Below are positions 31,537 to 39,882 of a DNA stretch of 40,915 bases, piece by piece; the stretch's first letter is position 1; every line of letters starts with the position of its first letter. A program made the position numbers and the translations under genes. The DNA is from an uncultured Lachnospiraceae bacterium. GTDB taxonomy: Bacteria > Bacillota > Clostridia > Lachnospirales > Lachnospiraceae. The notes under the pieces are model-generated. The model was not told where the DNA came from. It did no database searches and saw nothing but the letters and a program-made list of their open reading frames with translations. Location: contig CAKRGM010000022.1 in assembly GCA_934330725.1 (NCBI GenBank), forward strand, positions 1-40,915, read 5' to 3'.

Positions 31537-32886
31537 ATGGTGAATGAAAATACTAATCTGAAAACAGACATTGTTATTGTAGGAACAGGCGTAGCCGGAA
31601 TGTTTTGCGCTCTTAACCTTCCACGTGACAAAAAAATAATTATGATAAGCAAAGATGATGCAGAAAGCAGTGATTCATATCTTGCCCAGGGCGGTATCTG
31701 CGTGTTAAAAAATGAAAACGATTATGACAGTTACTTTGAAGATACATTAAGAGCCGGTCACTATGAAAACAATCGTGATTCTGTTGACATTATGATACGA
31801 ACCTCAAGAGATATTATAAATGATCTTATCTCATACGGCGTTGATTTTGAAAAGGATGCTGATGGAAATCTTGCATTTACGCGTGAAGGGGCTCACTCAA
31901 CACCAAGAATACTATTCCATGAAGATATCACCGGCAAAGAAATCAGCAGCAAACTGCTCACGCAGGTTAAAAAGCTCTCAAATGTCACTATTATCGAACA
32001 TATGACTATGCTCGATATCATAGAAGCTGATAATACATGCTATGGAATCATCTGCCGTGATGCTGACGGTGAGATAAAAACTATTACTGCCAACTATACT
32101 ATGTGGGCATGCGGTGGAATCGGCGGTCTTTATACACATTCAACTAATTTCAGACATTTAACCGGTGATGCACTTGCAATCTCATTAAAGCATAATATCA
32201 AACTTCAGAATATTGACTATATACAGATTCATCCAACAACACTTTATTCTAAAAAACCCGGAAGAAGATTTCTTATTTCCGAGTCCGTACGTGGAGAAGG
32301 AGCAATTCTTCTTAATGCGAAGAAAGAACGTTTTGTAAATGAACTTCTTCCACGTGATGTTGTTGCAAATGCAATCTATAAGCAGATGGAAAAGGATAAA
32401 ATGCCTTATGTATGGCTCTCTCTCGCTCCTATTGCTGAATCGACCATTAAGAATCATTTTCCAAATATATATGAACGCTGCCTTGAAGAAGGCTACGATG
32501 CGACAAAGGAATGTATTCCTGTTGTACCTGCGCAGCACTATTTTATGGGTGGTGTACATGTAGACCGTTATAGCAAAACCACAATGGATCAGCTCTATGC
32601 AGCTGGCGAAACAAGTTGTAATGGTGTCCATGGTGCCAACAGGCTTGCAAGTAATTCACTTCTTGAAAGTCTTGTATTTGCAAAACGTGCTGCAAAACAG
32701 ATGTCTGAAAATTTCAATAACACCAGAATTGATGATACTATACTTGGCAGTATTGATCTTAACTACTATAAAAACAATGAATTAATCCGCGAGCAGTATA
32801 AAGATGCAATTCTTAAGGAAATTGACCGTATGAAGGCTGAAACTGCCAAAAGAAATAAAGCCAGGGAAAAAGCACAGGCAATCTAA
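31537..32886 (+). CDS. nadB: L-aspartate oxidase
   Basis: FAD enzyme that oxidises aspartate to iminoaspartate, the substrate of NadA. The dinucleotide-binding motif VIVGTGVAGMFCAL is near residue 13; SSDSYLAQGGI follows, as do the active-site segments GAHSTPRILFHED, SVRGEGAILLN, PAQHYFMGGVHVD and HGANRLASNSLLE. At 449 residues it lacks most of the C-terminal helical domain of the 540-residue E. coli enzyme, usual in Clostridia. Its ATG is 15 bases from the nearest AAAGG and is overlapped by a 7-codon upstream frame. Confidence 0.96.
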   Translation: MVNENTNLKTDIVIVGTGVAGMFCALNLPRDKKIIMISKDDAESSDSYLAQGGICVLKNENDYDSYFEDTLRAGHYENNRDSVDIMIRTSRDIINDLISYGVDFEKDADGNLAFTREGAHSTPRILFHEDITGKEISSKLLTQVKKLSNVTIIEHMTMLDIIEADNTCYGIICRDADGEIKTITANYTMWACGGIGGLYTHSTNFRHLTGDALAISLKHNIKLQNIDYIQIHPTTLYSKKPGRRFLISESVRGEGAILLNAKKERFVNELLPRDVVANAIYKQMEKDKMPYVWLSLAPIAESTIKNHFPNIYERCLEEGYDATKECIPVVPAQHYFMGGVHVDRYSKTTMDQLYAAGETSCNGVHGANRLASNSLLESLVFAKRAAKQMSENFNNTRIDDTILGSIDLNYYKNNELIREQYKDAILKEIDRMKAETAKRNKAREKAQAI

Positions 32887-32980
32887 ATCCATTACATTAT
32901 TTTGCAGATAATAATACTAAGCTGCGGAATGTTTTGAACAAAAAACAAGTCTGATTAATCTAAACGGAGGATTTTACACA

Positions 32981-33832
32981 ATGGATAATGTAACTATGAA
33001 ACTAAATGCTGACCACCTTATTTTACAGGCCCTTGCAGAAGATATCACAAGTGAAGATGTTACTACAAATTCTGTAATGCCAGAGCCAAAGCAGGGCGAA
33101 GTACAGCTTATCTGTAAACAGGATGGTATTATCGCAGGTCTTGATATATTTAAGAGAACTTTTGAACTTCTTGATGATACAACTACCTTTGAAATGCATT
33201 GTAAAGATGGTGATAAAGTTACAAAAGGACAGATTATGGCCGTTGTAAGAGGTGATATACGTGTTCTCCTTACCGGTGAACGTACAGCACTTAACTATCT
33301 GCAGCGAATGAGCGGTATTGCAACATATACACGTTCAATAGCCGATTTATTCAAAGGTTCAAAAACCAAGCTTCTTGATACAAGAAAAACCACCCCTAAT
33401 AACAGAATTTTCGAGAAATATGCCGTAAGAGTCGGTGGAGGATACAATCACAGATATAATCTTTCTGATGGAATATTACTTAAAGATAACCATATCGGTG
33501 CTGCGGGTGGTGTTAAAGAAGCGATTACTATGGCTAAGGAATATGCTCCATTTGTAAGGAAAATTGAAGTCGAAGTTGAAAATCTCGATATGGTTCGTGA
33601 CGCTGTCGAAGCCGGAGCTGACATTATAATGCTTGACAACATGACTCCTGAAATGATGATTGAGGCTATTAAAATAATCGACGGACGCGCTGAAACAGAA
33701 TGCTCAGGTAATGTAACACGTGAAAATGTAGAACGTCTCATTAACATAGGTGTTGATTACATTTCAAGCGGTGCACTTACCCACTCAGCTCCTATTCTTG
33801 ATATTTCACTTAAAAATTTACATGCTATCTAG
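32981..33832 (+). CDS. nadC: Nicotinate-nucleotide pyrophosphorylase (quinolinate phosphoribosyltransferase)
   Basis: Converts quinolinate and PRPP to nicotinate mononucleotide, the third step of the pathway. The 283 residues contain GERTALNYLQRMSGIAT (99-115), the quinolinate-binding LLDTRKTTP (131-139), VRVGGGYNHRYNLSDGIL (149-166) with LLKDNH, and EVEVEN and IMLDNM downstream. GGAGG lies 10 bases before the ATG. It is separated from nadB by 94 bases and followed by niaR after 12. Confidence 0.97.
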   Translation: MDNVTMKLNADHLILQALAEDITSEDVTTNSVMPEPKQGEVQLICKQDGIIAGLDIFKRTFELLDDTTTFEMHCKDGDKVTKGQIMAVVRGDIRVLLTGERTALNYLQRMSGIATYTRSIADLFKGSKTKLLDTRKTTPNNRIFEKYAVRVGGGYNHRYNLSDGILLKDNHIGAAGGVKEAITMAKEYAPFVRKIEVEVENLDMVRDAVEAGADIIMLDNMTPEMMIEAIKIIDGRAETECSGNVTRENVERLINIGVDYISSGALTHSAPILDISLKNLHAI

Positions 33833-33844
33833 GAGGTTAAAAAA

Positions 33845-34354
33845 TTGAGCGGTGAAGAAAGACGTAAAGAAATAATTAACATAATACGCGCAAGTGCTTC
33901 GCCTGTATCAGGTGGCAGACTTGCTGAACTTCTTGACTGCAGCCGTCAGGTAATCGTTCAGGATATTGCTCTTTTACGTGCCTCTGAACAGGATATTATA
34001 TCCACAAACAAGGGTTATATACTTGCCAGCAAGCCCGCTTCGAAAACACGTATATTTAAAGTATGTCATGATGATAAATCCACTGAAGATGAACTTATGA
34101 CAATAGTCGATCTTGGCGGCAAAATCATTGATGTATTTGTTGAACATAACGTATATGGACGAGTAAGCGCTCCTCTTGGTATCAGTTGCCGGCGCGATGT
34201 AATTCATTTTATAAATAATATGAAAAATGATGATGCACGGCTGTTAAAAAATATCACGTCCGGGGTGCACTTCCATACGGTTGAAGCTGACTCCGATGAG
34301 ATTTTAGATGAAATAACACAAGCTTTGAAAGAAAAGAAATATCTTTGTGCATAA
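33845..34354 (+). CDS. niaR: Niacin-responsive transcriptional repressor NiaR
   Basis: 169-residue regulator with an N-terminal winged helix-turn-helix (about 5-60; GGRLAELLDCSRQVIVQDI is the recognition region) and a C-terminal 3H domain. Residues His75, Glu83, His142 and His144 have the spacing of the metal site described for the Thermotoga maritima homologue (recalled). In this family nicotinate is the corepressor and nad genes and niacin transporters are targets. The start is TTG with GGAGG 7 bases upstream. Its place at the end of nadABC implies control of its own operon. Confidence 0.92.
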   Translation: MSGEERRKEIINIIRASASPVSGGRLAELLDCSRQVIVQDIALLRASEQDIISTNKGYILASKPASKTRIFKVCHDDKSTEDELMTIVDLGGKIIDVFVEHNVYGRVSAPLGISCRRDVIHFINNMKNDDARLLKNITSGVHFHTVEADSDEILDEITQALKEKKYLCA

Positions 34355-34465
34355 TTTCCTTGTGCATAATTTCATAAACATAATAAGTAACTATTGTACA
34401 TAGCTATAGTATATAATTGTAATATATATCTATAATACATAATCATAATATGTAACATGCTATAC

Positions 34466-34516
34466 AAAAACCAATAATGAGTGGCAAAATCAATCCCGCC
34501 GCTCACTGTTGGTTTT
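34466..34516. terminator. Bidirectional terminator between niaR and the Cys-rich gene
   Basis: Outer arms AAAACCAA/TTGGTTTT and an inner GAGTGG/CCGCTC (one G-U) form a long hairpin between convergent genes. On the plus strand TTTTATTTG follows; on the minus strand TTTTTG follows. It ends both nadABC-niaR and the opposing gene. Confidence 0.88.
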
Positions 34517-34865
34517 ATTTGTTTTTATTTGTTTTTTCTACCTGTTTTGTTATGTCTTTGTTATCGTTTAGCATAGGCTTCATTACTTTCATTACTTTAC
34601 ATATTTCACTATATTTTTCTGTAATATACCCATAATTTTCAGGATCATGAGGCAGTATACATTCTGAACAGTCTTTTATGCCATTTTCTAATATTCTGAA
34701 ACTACCACCACACATGCTGCCAAGTACATACAATGGGCAGTAACAAAAAAGGCAGTTAAACGCTTTACCTGTTTCATTTTTATGACAGGGATAATATTCA
34801 CACTCTTTATTTGTAAAACACGAAAAATGTTTTCCCTTCCAATATGGGATGTCCGATTTATTCAC
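34515..34865 (-). CDS. Cysteine-rich small-domain protein
   Basis: A 116-residue cytoplasmic protein with ten Cys in the first 70 residues, arranged as HFSCFTNKECEYYPCHK, FNCLFCYCPLY, MCGG and KDCSECILPH. This matches the PF04071 'cysteine-rich small domain' family, which is probably metal- or Fe-S-binding; I recall no defined function. The C-terminal 45 residues are Lys-rich and low complexity. It is convergent with niaR and stands alone. Confidence 0.7.
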   Translation of the reverse strand: MNKSDIPYWKGKHFSCFTNKECEYYPCHKNETGKAFNCLFCYCPLYVLGSMCGGSFRILENGIKDCSECILPHDPENYGYITEKYSEICKVMKVMKPMLNDNKDITKQVEKTNKNK

Positions 34866-35073
34866 TATTCTTCTGTCCTTTCATTTTTAAATTTTCCGGA
34901 TCAGTTATCTATGTTTTTTTACTTTAATATGCGTTTGATAATTTTCACTAATAATTTTAATATATATAATTCTTGTTAAACATTTCCGCATATGCTATTA
35001 TTCAGTTAATTGAAGTTAAAATTTAAGATTTTTGTCATATATCATCGCAATGTATTGCCAGAAATGGAGATTA
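34866..35073. other. AT-rich intergenic region upstream of the HAD gene
   Basis: No coding frame is supported between the divergent Cys-rich and HAD genes. A plausible plus-strand promoter is TTGATA (34935-34940), 17 bases, TAATAT (34958-34963), which would give the HAD gene a 5' UTR of about 250 bases containing the palindromic element that follows. Confidence 0.4.
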
Positions 35074-35216
35074 GTGTAAAAAATCATGCTGATGCGATAA
35101 TTTTTCACACGGCTATTTGTTTCTGAGCAAAACAAATAGCTCATGACGGCAGATGAGAAATCGCCTACGCGAATTTCTCATCGCCTCTTCGCAACAAAGT
35201 TGCTCAGAAATGAGGG
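35074..35216 (+). repeat. Nested palindromic element ending at the HAD Shine-Dalgarno
   Basis: Four hairpins in a row: GTGTAAAAAAT/ATTTTTCACAC with one mismatch (35074-35110); GCTATTTGTTT/AAACAAATAGC, 11 bp (35112-35140); GATGAGAAAT/ATTTCTCATC, 10 bp extended by CGC/GCG (35152-35182); GCAAC/GTTGC (35191-35203). The loop of the second, TTTCTGAGC, is fully complementary to GCTCAGAAA (35202-35210), next to the Shine-Dalgarno GAGGG. This looks like a mobile or dispersed palindromic repeat or a regulatory leader. Confidence 0.65.
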
Positions 35217-35221
35217 TTAGT

Positions 35222-36019
35222 ATGCATTATAAAATTGTTTTTAGCGATATTGATGGTACTCTGTTAAACTCGGAGCACAAAATAACACCTTTAACAGAAT
35301 ATGCCATAAAAGAACTCCAAAAACTTGATATTCCATTTGTAATTATTTCTGCCAGAAGTCCTTCCGGCATTTATCCAATAGTAAATGACTACAATATAAA
35401 ATGTCCTATTATTTCATACAGCGGAGCTCTTATTCTTGATGAAAATAATAATGTCCTTTTTCATAAAGGCATTAAAAAAGAATCCGCAAATGAAATAATA
35501 AATTTTATTGAAAAAAAACATTTTGACATGACATGGGGAATATATTCATTTGATCAATGGATCGTAAAGAATAAAAAAGACCCAAGAATCATAAATGAAG
35601 AAACCATTGTAAAAGCATACTCAACCCAGGGTGATATTAATTCCATAACGGGTAATGAAGTACATAAAATACTATGTATCTGCAATCCCGATAAAATATT
35701 GGATATTGAGAACCTGTTAAAAATTAATTTTCCAGATTACTCAATCGCCAAATCTTCAGATATTCTACTTGAAATTATGGAAAAAAATATAACAAAAGCA
35801 ACTGCAGTTAATACTATGTGTTCTCTTTTAAATATTAATATTTCAGATACAATCGCTTTTGGTGATAATTATAATGACCTCGAAATGCTCCAAACTGCCG
35901 GACGCGGATTTCTTATGGAAAATGCTCCTGTTGAATTAAAAGCCAAAGTAAAACTTCACACCGCAGATAATGACCATGATGGAATTTATTATGCCCTTAA
36001 GAAAACAGGAATTTTATAA
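35222..36019 (+). CDS. HAD-superfamily hydrolase, Cof type
   Basis: Cof/YbiV-type phosphatase of 265 residues. Motif I is FSDIDGTLLN (nucleophile Asp near residue 8), motif II is the Ser/Thr in FVIISARS, motif III Lys lies in KATAVNTM, and motif IV is FGDNYNDLEML. The C2 cap lies between motifs II and III. Substrates of this group are sugar phosphates, FMN or similar; none can be assigned. The ATG at 35222 is 5 bases after GAGGG; the longer upstream frame is part of a hairpin element. It converges on the next HAD gene. Confidence 0.88.
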   Translation: MHYKIVFSDIDGTLLNSEHKITPLTEYAIKELQKLDIPFVIISARSPSGIYPIVNDYNIKCPIISYSGALILDENNNVLFHKGIKKESANEIINFIEKKHFDMTWGIYSFDQWIVKNKKDPRIINEETIVKAYSTQGDINSITGNEVHKILCICNPDKILDIENLLKINFPDYSIAKSSDILLEIMEKNITKATAVNTMCSLLNINISDTIAFGDNYNDLEMLQTAGRGFLMENAPVELKAKVKLHTADNDHDGIYYALKKTGIL

Positions 36020-36835
36020 AATATATTTTTTTATGATTTCCGCACAGCCATCGTGATCATTATCACTCACAATTACATCTGAAACTGCTTTTACCTGATT
36101 ATTTGCATTTCCCATTGCTACAGCTAATCCAGCTTTCTTTAATGCACCAATATCATTATCGGCATCACCGGCTACGATTATCTCTTCAAGAGATATGTTA
36201 AGATAACCGCACAATTTTTCAAGTCCGATTCCTTTATCAATTCCCTTAGAAGAGATTTCAAGCGCCGTAGTCTCAGCATTTACAAGTTCAACATTAAGTC
36301 CTGCATCGACTATCCTTTGTCTTGTACGTTCTCTGGCCTCGGCTGATGTATGATAAAGATTAAGCTTTTCAACTGAAAACGGATTTTTAAAATACTGCTC
36401 ATAAATATTATCCCATTTTGTAGTTACTCTTTCATACATTTCCTGATATACTTCCATATGATAGTGTGCCATATTTTCTATTTTATCTTTTTGAACTATT
36501 GATTTTTTTGAAAGGAAATGAACCATTAAATCTTCCTGCATAGATATTCTTAAAATTTTCTCTATAGTATCTGTGTCAAGTCCACAACTGTAAATTTCAC
36601 TGTCAGTGTTCCTGCCAATAACCAATGCACCACTCACACAGTTGACATAGCGTATGCCTTTTATAACATCAAAATATTCATTAAGCTCTGCAAGACACCT
36701 GCCCGTATTAAATATTACAATTACTCCACTGTCAATTGCTTCCTGAACAGCCCTCAAAGTCTTATCACTAATATTTTTCCTGCTGTTTAATAATGTTCCA
36801 TCCATATCAAATGCAACCAGTTTATATTTACCCAT
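36014..36835 (-). CDS. HAD-superfamily hydrolase, Cof type
   Basis: A second Cof-type phosphatase of 273 residues. Motif I is VAFDMDGTLLNS, motif II VIFNTGR, motif III the Lys in SSKGIDKGIGLEKL, and motif IV VAGDADNDIGALKKAG. It is clearly diverged from the neighbouring HAD, mostly in the C2 cap. The two genes are tail to tail and their last six bases overlap. GAGGGGAG precedes the ATG. Specificity is unknown. Confidence 0.9.
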   Translation of the reverse strand: MGKYKLVAFDMDGTLLNSRKNISDKTLRAVQEAIDSGVIVIFNTGRCLAELNEYFDVIKGIRYVNCVSGALVIGRNTDSEIYSCGLDTDTIEKILRISMQEDLMVHFLSKKSIVQKDKIENMAHYHMEVYQEMYERVTTKWDNIYEQYFKNPFSVEKLNLYHTSAEARERTRQRIVDAGLNVELVNAETTALEISSKGIDKGIGLEKLCGYLNISLEEIIVAGDADNDIGALKKAGLAVAMGNANNQVKAVSDVIVSDNDHDGCAEIIKKYIL

Positions 36836-37291
36836 TATACATTCTCCCCTCTTATTTTTTCATGCCAGCTGACAAATCACTTTAAGTTATATTCTGGCGT
36901 CATACTTCCCAATACTTCCCATACTCTGTAAAACCATACTGCCAGCACAACTCTGTTTATATACAATCAAATCTCTGTAAATTTTAAATCTTTTGAGTAC
37001 ATTATATAAAAATTAACCAGACAAATAACGCGAAATGAATTTTACTCTGCTAAGAATAAAAACGCAGGCGTAGCAAGATACGTCAAATTCTTCTGATACG
37101 GCAGATAAAAATCCAGGCAGTTTTTTGGTCCGGTTATTTGCAGGACGATATACTGTAAATATCGTACTCACAATCACCCTTAAAGTCAATCTGATCTTTG
37201 CTTATTTAACTCACAAAATCTTTACTCTATTTTTGCTTGGCATGCAAAAATATACCGATACAATGGTTCATATATATCTTAAAATTCCTGC
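36836..37291. other. Intergenic region with small repeats
   Basis: No gene is supported in this 456-base gap. It contains a perfect 10-bp tandem duplication, ATACTTCCCA (36902-36911 and 36912-36921), a 9-bp hairpin TATTTTTGC/GCAAAAATA near 37228-37253, and the dispersed element (37107-37165). I saw no convincing promoter for the HAD gene that starts at 36835. Confidence 0.5.
37107..37165. repeat. Second copy of the dispersed palindromic element
   Basis: AAAAATCCAG (37107-37116), CCGGTTATTTG (37130-37140) and a 7-bp hairpin ACGATAT/ATATCGT (37145-37165) lie in the same order and spacing as the element between ecfA1 and ecfA2, read on the opposite strand. The similarity covers roughly 40 bases with small gaps. 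Confidence 0.55.
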
Positions 37292-38212
37292 CTATTTCAT
37301 TGCTGATATAAGTATTGCACTCCATACTGGTATTGCAATTATTGAAAATAACGTTGACAAAACTACACATTTAGCTGCACTCACCTCATCTGCTCCATAT
37401 TTTGCTGCCAATAAAGATGTTGTACTTCCAGCCGGCATACTTGTCAATAAAACTGCAACACCTGTAATTAAAGGATTAAATTTTAATAAATTACATCCTG
37501 CATATACTATAAACGGCATAAAAACCAGACGAATAAAATTATAATATAATTGCTTTGCCGTAATTAAATGCTTAAAATCCACATCTACCAATATTGTACC
37601 AATATACATCATTGTCATACCACTTGTACAATTGCTTAGTGATGTTATTGTTTTATATACAGGTGCTGGTATTGTCAAATGAAATATTAGAATTATCATT
37701 CCAATATATGTAGCAACCATACTTGGATGAGTCATGATTTTTTTATAAGCTTTTTTCTTGTCCTTTTCTTTTGTAAAATATGAAACTCCCGCTGTCCACA
37801 TTACCACACGCTGCGGTAATAAAAAAACAGATGCAAATAATAATCCTGTTTCCCCAAACACTCCCTCTGCCATTGGATTCCCAATAAATCCCGAATTAGA
37901 ACACACCGTCGCATATTGATATACTTCTTTTTCACCCGGATTCATTTTTGAATACATAAATCTACAGATAATTAATGCCATAACCTGAACAAATATAGCT
38001 ATTCCCAGCAGTATTATAAAATCATTCCAGTAATCAGATGCCAAATCAAATGTAAAAGCCTTAATTATGTTACATGGAAGAATTACATATAAAATAATAT
38101 CTGTAATACATTTTTTCCCTTCATCTGTTATAACTTTCCTTTTTCTCAAAATAAATCCAATCATTATAAGCAGAAACATCATTCCCATTACGTTGGTTAA
38201 TGTAGTAAACAA
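37292..38212 (-). CDS. AEC (auxin efflux carrier) family transporter
   Basis: Ten-helix secondary carrier of the AEC family; bacterial members export or import small carboxylates such as malate. The 306 residues begin with MGMMFLLIMIGFILRKR and contain ILPCNIIKAF in the first half, NSGFIGNPMAEGVFG (family signature) near 110-125, and a C-terminal GVAVLLTSMPAGSTTSLLA. The start appears to be TTG at 38212, with AAGG about 8 bases upstream; an ATG eight codons in is an alternative. The substrate is unknown. A paralogue lies at 39883-40830. Confidence 0.85.
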   Translation of the reverse strand: MFTTLTNVMGMMFLLIMIGFILRKRKVITDEGKKCITDIILYVILPCNIIKAFTFDLASDYWNDFIILLGIAIFVQVMALIICRFMYSKMNPGEKEVYQYATVCSNSGFIGNPMAEGVFGETGLLFASVFLLPQRVVMWTAGVSYFTKEKDKKKAYKKIMTHPSMVATYIGMIILIFHLTIPAPVYKTITSLSNCTSGMTMMYIGTILVDVDFKHLITAKQLYYNFIRLVFMPFIVYAGCNLLKFNPLITGVAVLLTSMPAGSTTSLLAAKYGADEVSAAKCVVLSTLFSIIAIPVWSAILISAMK

Positions 38213-38267
38213 ATAAACACCTTCTTTTCCAGTTTTGAAAATTTCCTGTTAATATTAATAAGTAAGA

Positions 38268-38301
38268 AAAGAGAGCCTATCCATATTGATAGACCCTCTT
38301 T
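38268..38301 (-). terminator. Terminator after the Rpn-family gene
   Basis: AAAGAG/CTCTTT outer and CTATC/GATAG inner arms on the minus strand, with TTTTCTTACTT following. It lies about 125 bases beyond the stop codon at 38428 and before the AEC gene. Confidence 0.7.
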
Positions 38302-38427
38302 GACCATACTCTATTATATCTATTAAAAAAACAAATCTCAATATAACCATACAAAGAACTCATTAAATATACAAATATAATATTCAAAACTTATATTAAA
38401 AAGCTTTTCTTATTTATTATAAATTAT

Positions 38428-39504
38428 TCAAATTGATTTTATCCTCTTCATAATCTTTTCAGCGTCATAATCCGGTGCCATAGATTCTGCGGCTTCATAT
38501 ATTTTTCTTATTATTCTGATATCCTCTTCAAGTATATCTGCTGTTTGTTCAGGCGTATTTCCTTTGTTAATCTTTTTAATCACCTGATTAATCAGCTTTA
38601 AAAATTGCCCTTCTTCGCGTCCTGTTTTAAGTCCTTCCTCACGACCTTCTTTACGACCTGTTTTAAGACCTTCTTCACGCCCGGCTTCTCGGGAGGCATC
38701 CCTCTCCTGCTGCATATGCTTTTCCTGATCATATTCAAATATACTCATTCTCAACACCTCGGCTCGATTCTTTTTAAGGAATTCTTTTAGGATTCCTGCA
38801 TCTATACATTCATCTATTGCTTTTTCAATTGCTGACTTAAAAGGTAATGTCTTCTGGTATTTTCTTGTTATATCTATAAAGTGCATATACTGCTGCAGTG
38901 TCGGGCTTTTCTTCATCAGGTCATTATTATATCCCGGATTTATATTCACAACCTCAATAGTAAGCTCCATAGAAATATTTTCTGACTTCTTCTCATATGC
39001 ATCTGACAGTTTTAGAAGCTGTTTCTCCGGAAGCTTTTTTAGTCCATTATAAAATACTACAAACTTTGGTTCAGGTATTTTTATAAGCTTCTCACCATAA
39101 ATGTTCTCATTCATTGTCAGTGCAGAATATACGCATGATACATAAAACAGATTCCTAAGAGGCATATTTAAATTTACCGTTGACTGGTGCTCATAAAGAA
39201 CCAGCTGTGAACCTATTATAAATGAAACATCATTTTTCATGCCCATATATATTGCATTCTCAAGTGTTGTGATGATGAGTTCATCCGGGTTGTCATAAGA
39301 CGTATCATTCATTGCATTATATACTTCCAGTGCAACCTTTCTGTCTTTAAGCAGCATCCTGAATACATGATCTTTGTATGCCCTGTCCGGTTCTCCAAGT
39401 ATCTGGATTATATTCTGGACTGACTGTTCAAGCTGCTCCCTTGATATTCCGTTACCCACGCCATTCCCTTTTTTAGTTTTAATTGTGTTTTCGTTTTCTA
39501 ACAT
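38428..39504 (-). CDS. Rpn-family PD-(D/E)XK nuclease / putative transposase
   Basis: A 358-residue protein of the PDDEXK_2 (PF12784) / recombination-promoting nuclease group. The nuclease core is visible: Glu82, Asp92 (KNDVSFII) and Glu105-x-Gln107 (LYEHQS). Residues 140-190 are the conserved FVVFYNGLKKLPEKQ segment. Two 12-residue repeats, GREEGLKTGRKE and GREEGLKTGREE (275-298), form a charged helical linker before a C-terminal helical domain. Such genes occur in many copies in Lachnospiraceae. GGAGG is 7 bases before the ATG. It lies between two AEC carriers. Confidence 0.88.
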   Translation of the reverse strand: MLENENTIKTKKGNGVGNGISREQLEQSVQNIIQILGEPDRAYKDHVFRMLLKDRKVALEVYNAMNDTSYDNPDELIITTLENAIYMGMKNDVSFIIGSQLVLYEHQSTVNLNMPLRNLFYVSCVYSALTMNENIYGEKLIKIPEPKFVVFYNGLKKLPEKQLLKLSDAYEKKSENISMELTIEVVNINPGYNNDLMKKSPTLQQYMHFIDITRKYQKTLPFKSAIEKAIDECIDAGILKEFLKKNRAEVLRMSIFEYDQEKHMQQERDASREAGREEGLKTGRKEGREEGLKTGREEGQFLKLINQVIKKINKGNTPEQTADILEEDIRIIRKIYEAAESMAPDYDAEKIMKRIKSI

Positions 39505-39882
39505 CCATTATCCTCCTTTGATGTGTCGGGAGAATACTGCATTTTCAGATACCAATCTTATAAGCATGTGATATAGATGTTATACACAATGCATGCTTTA
39601 TAAGTCATGGCTAAATCCACATGTAAGAATTCTCCCTGCTTTGACTGTTTGTGATTTAAAGCATTGAAAATTCCTGTTGATTAATACTCTACTGAAATGC
39701 AGAATGGCTTATATGCCATAATTAGATTGTATATGTAATTACTGCAATAAAATTATTGTTGCATTATTGCACATAAATACATATCTGTTAGAAATGTAAT
39801 GCTTTAGTTTGGATTATACCATTAGTTTATAATTATGTCACTAAAAATAATTAGAAATAACATAAATAACTGTACTAATATC
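39505..39882. other. Intergenic region between the Rpn-family and AEC genes
   Basis: No gene is supported in this 378-base stretch. Its Rpn-proximal half (39528-39636) is a nested inverted repeat; the rest is AT-rich, with no promoter I can defend. The AEC gene's terminator, if any, was not recognised. Confidence 0.5.
39528..39636 (-). repeat. Nested inverted repeat upstream of the Rpn-family gene
   Basis: GGGAGAAT (39528-39535) and ATTCTCCC (39629-39636) bracket a second pair, CTTATAAGCATG with CATGCTTTATAAG (one bulged base), and a third, GTGATATA/TATACAC. All nest in order, so the RNA or DNA could fold into one long hairpin about 24 bases upstream of the Rpn start codon. Confidence 0.6.

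Noticed and set aside
35153..35221. N-terminal extension of the HAD protein
   Set aside because: It would translate the palindromic element; the ATG at 35222 has a good Shine-Dalgarno and starts the HAD fold.
37125..37544. 139-codon plus-strand open frame
   Set aside because: Most of it is antisense to the AEC carrier gene and the start lies in the repeat-rich gap; no recognisable domain or Shine-Dalgarno.
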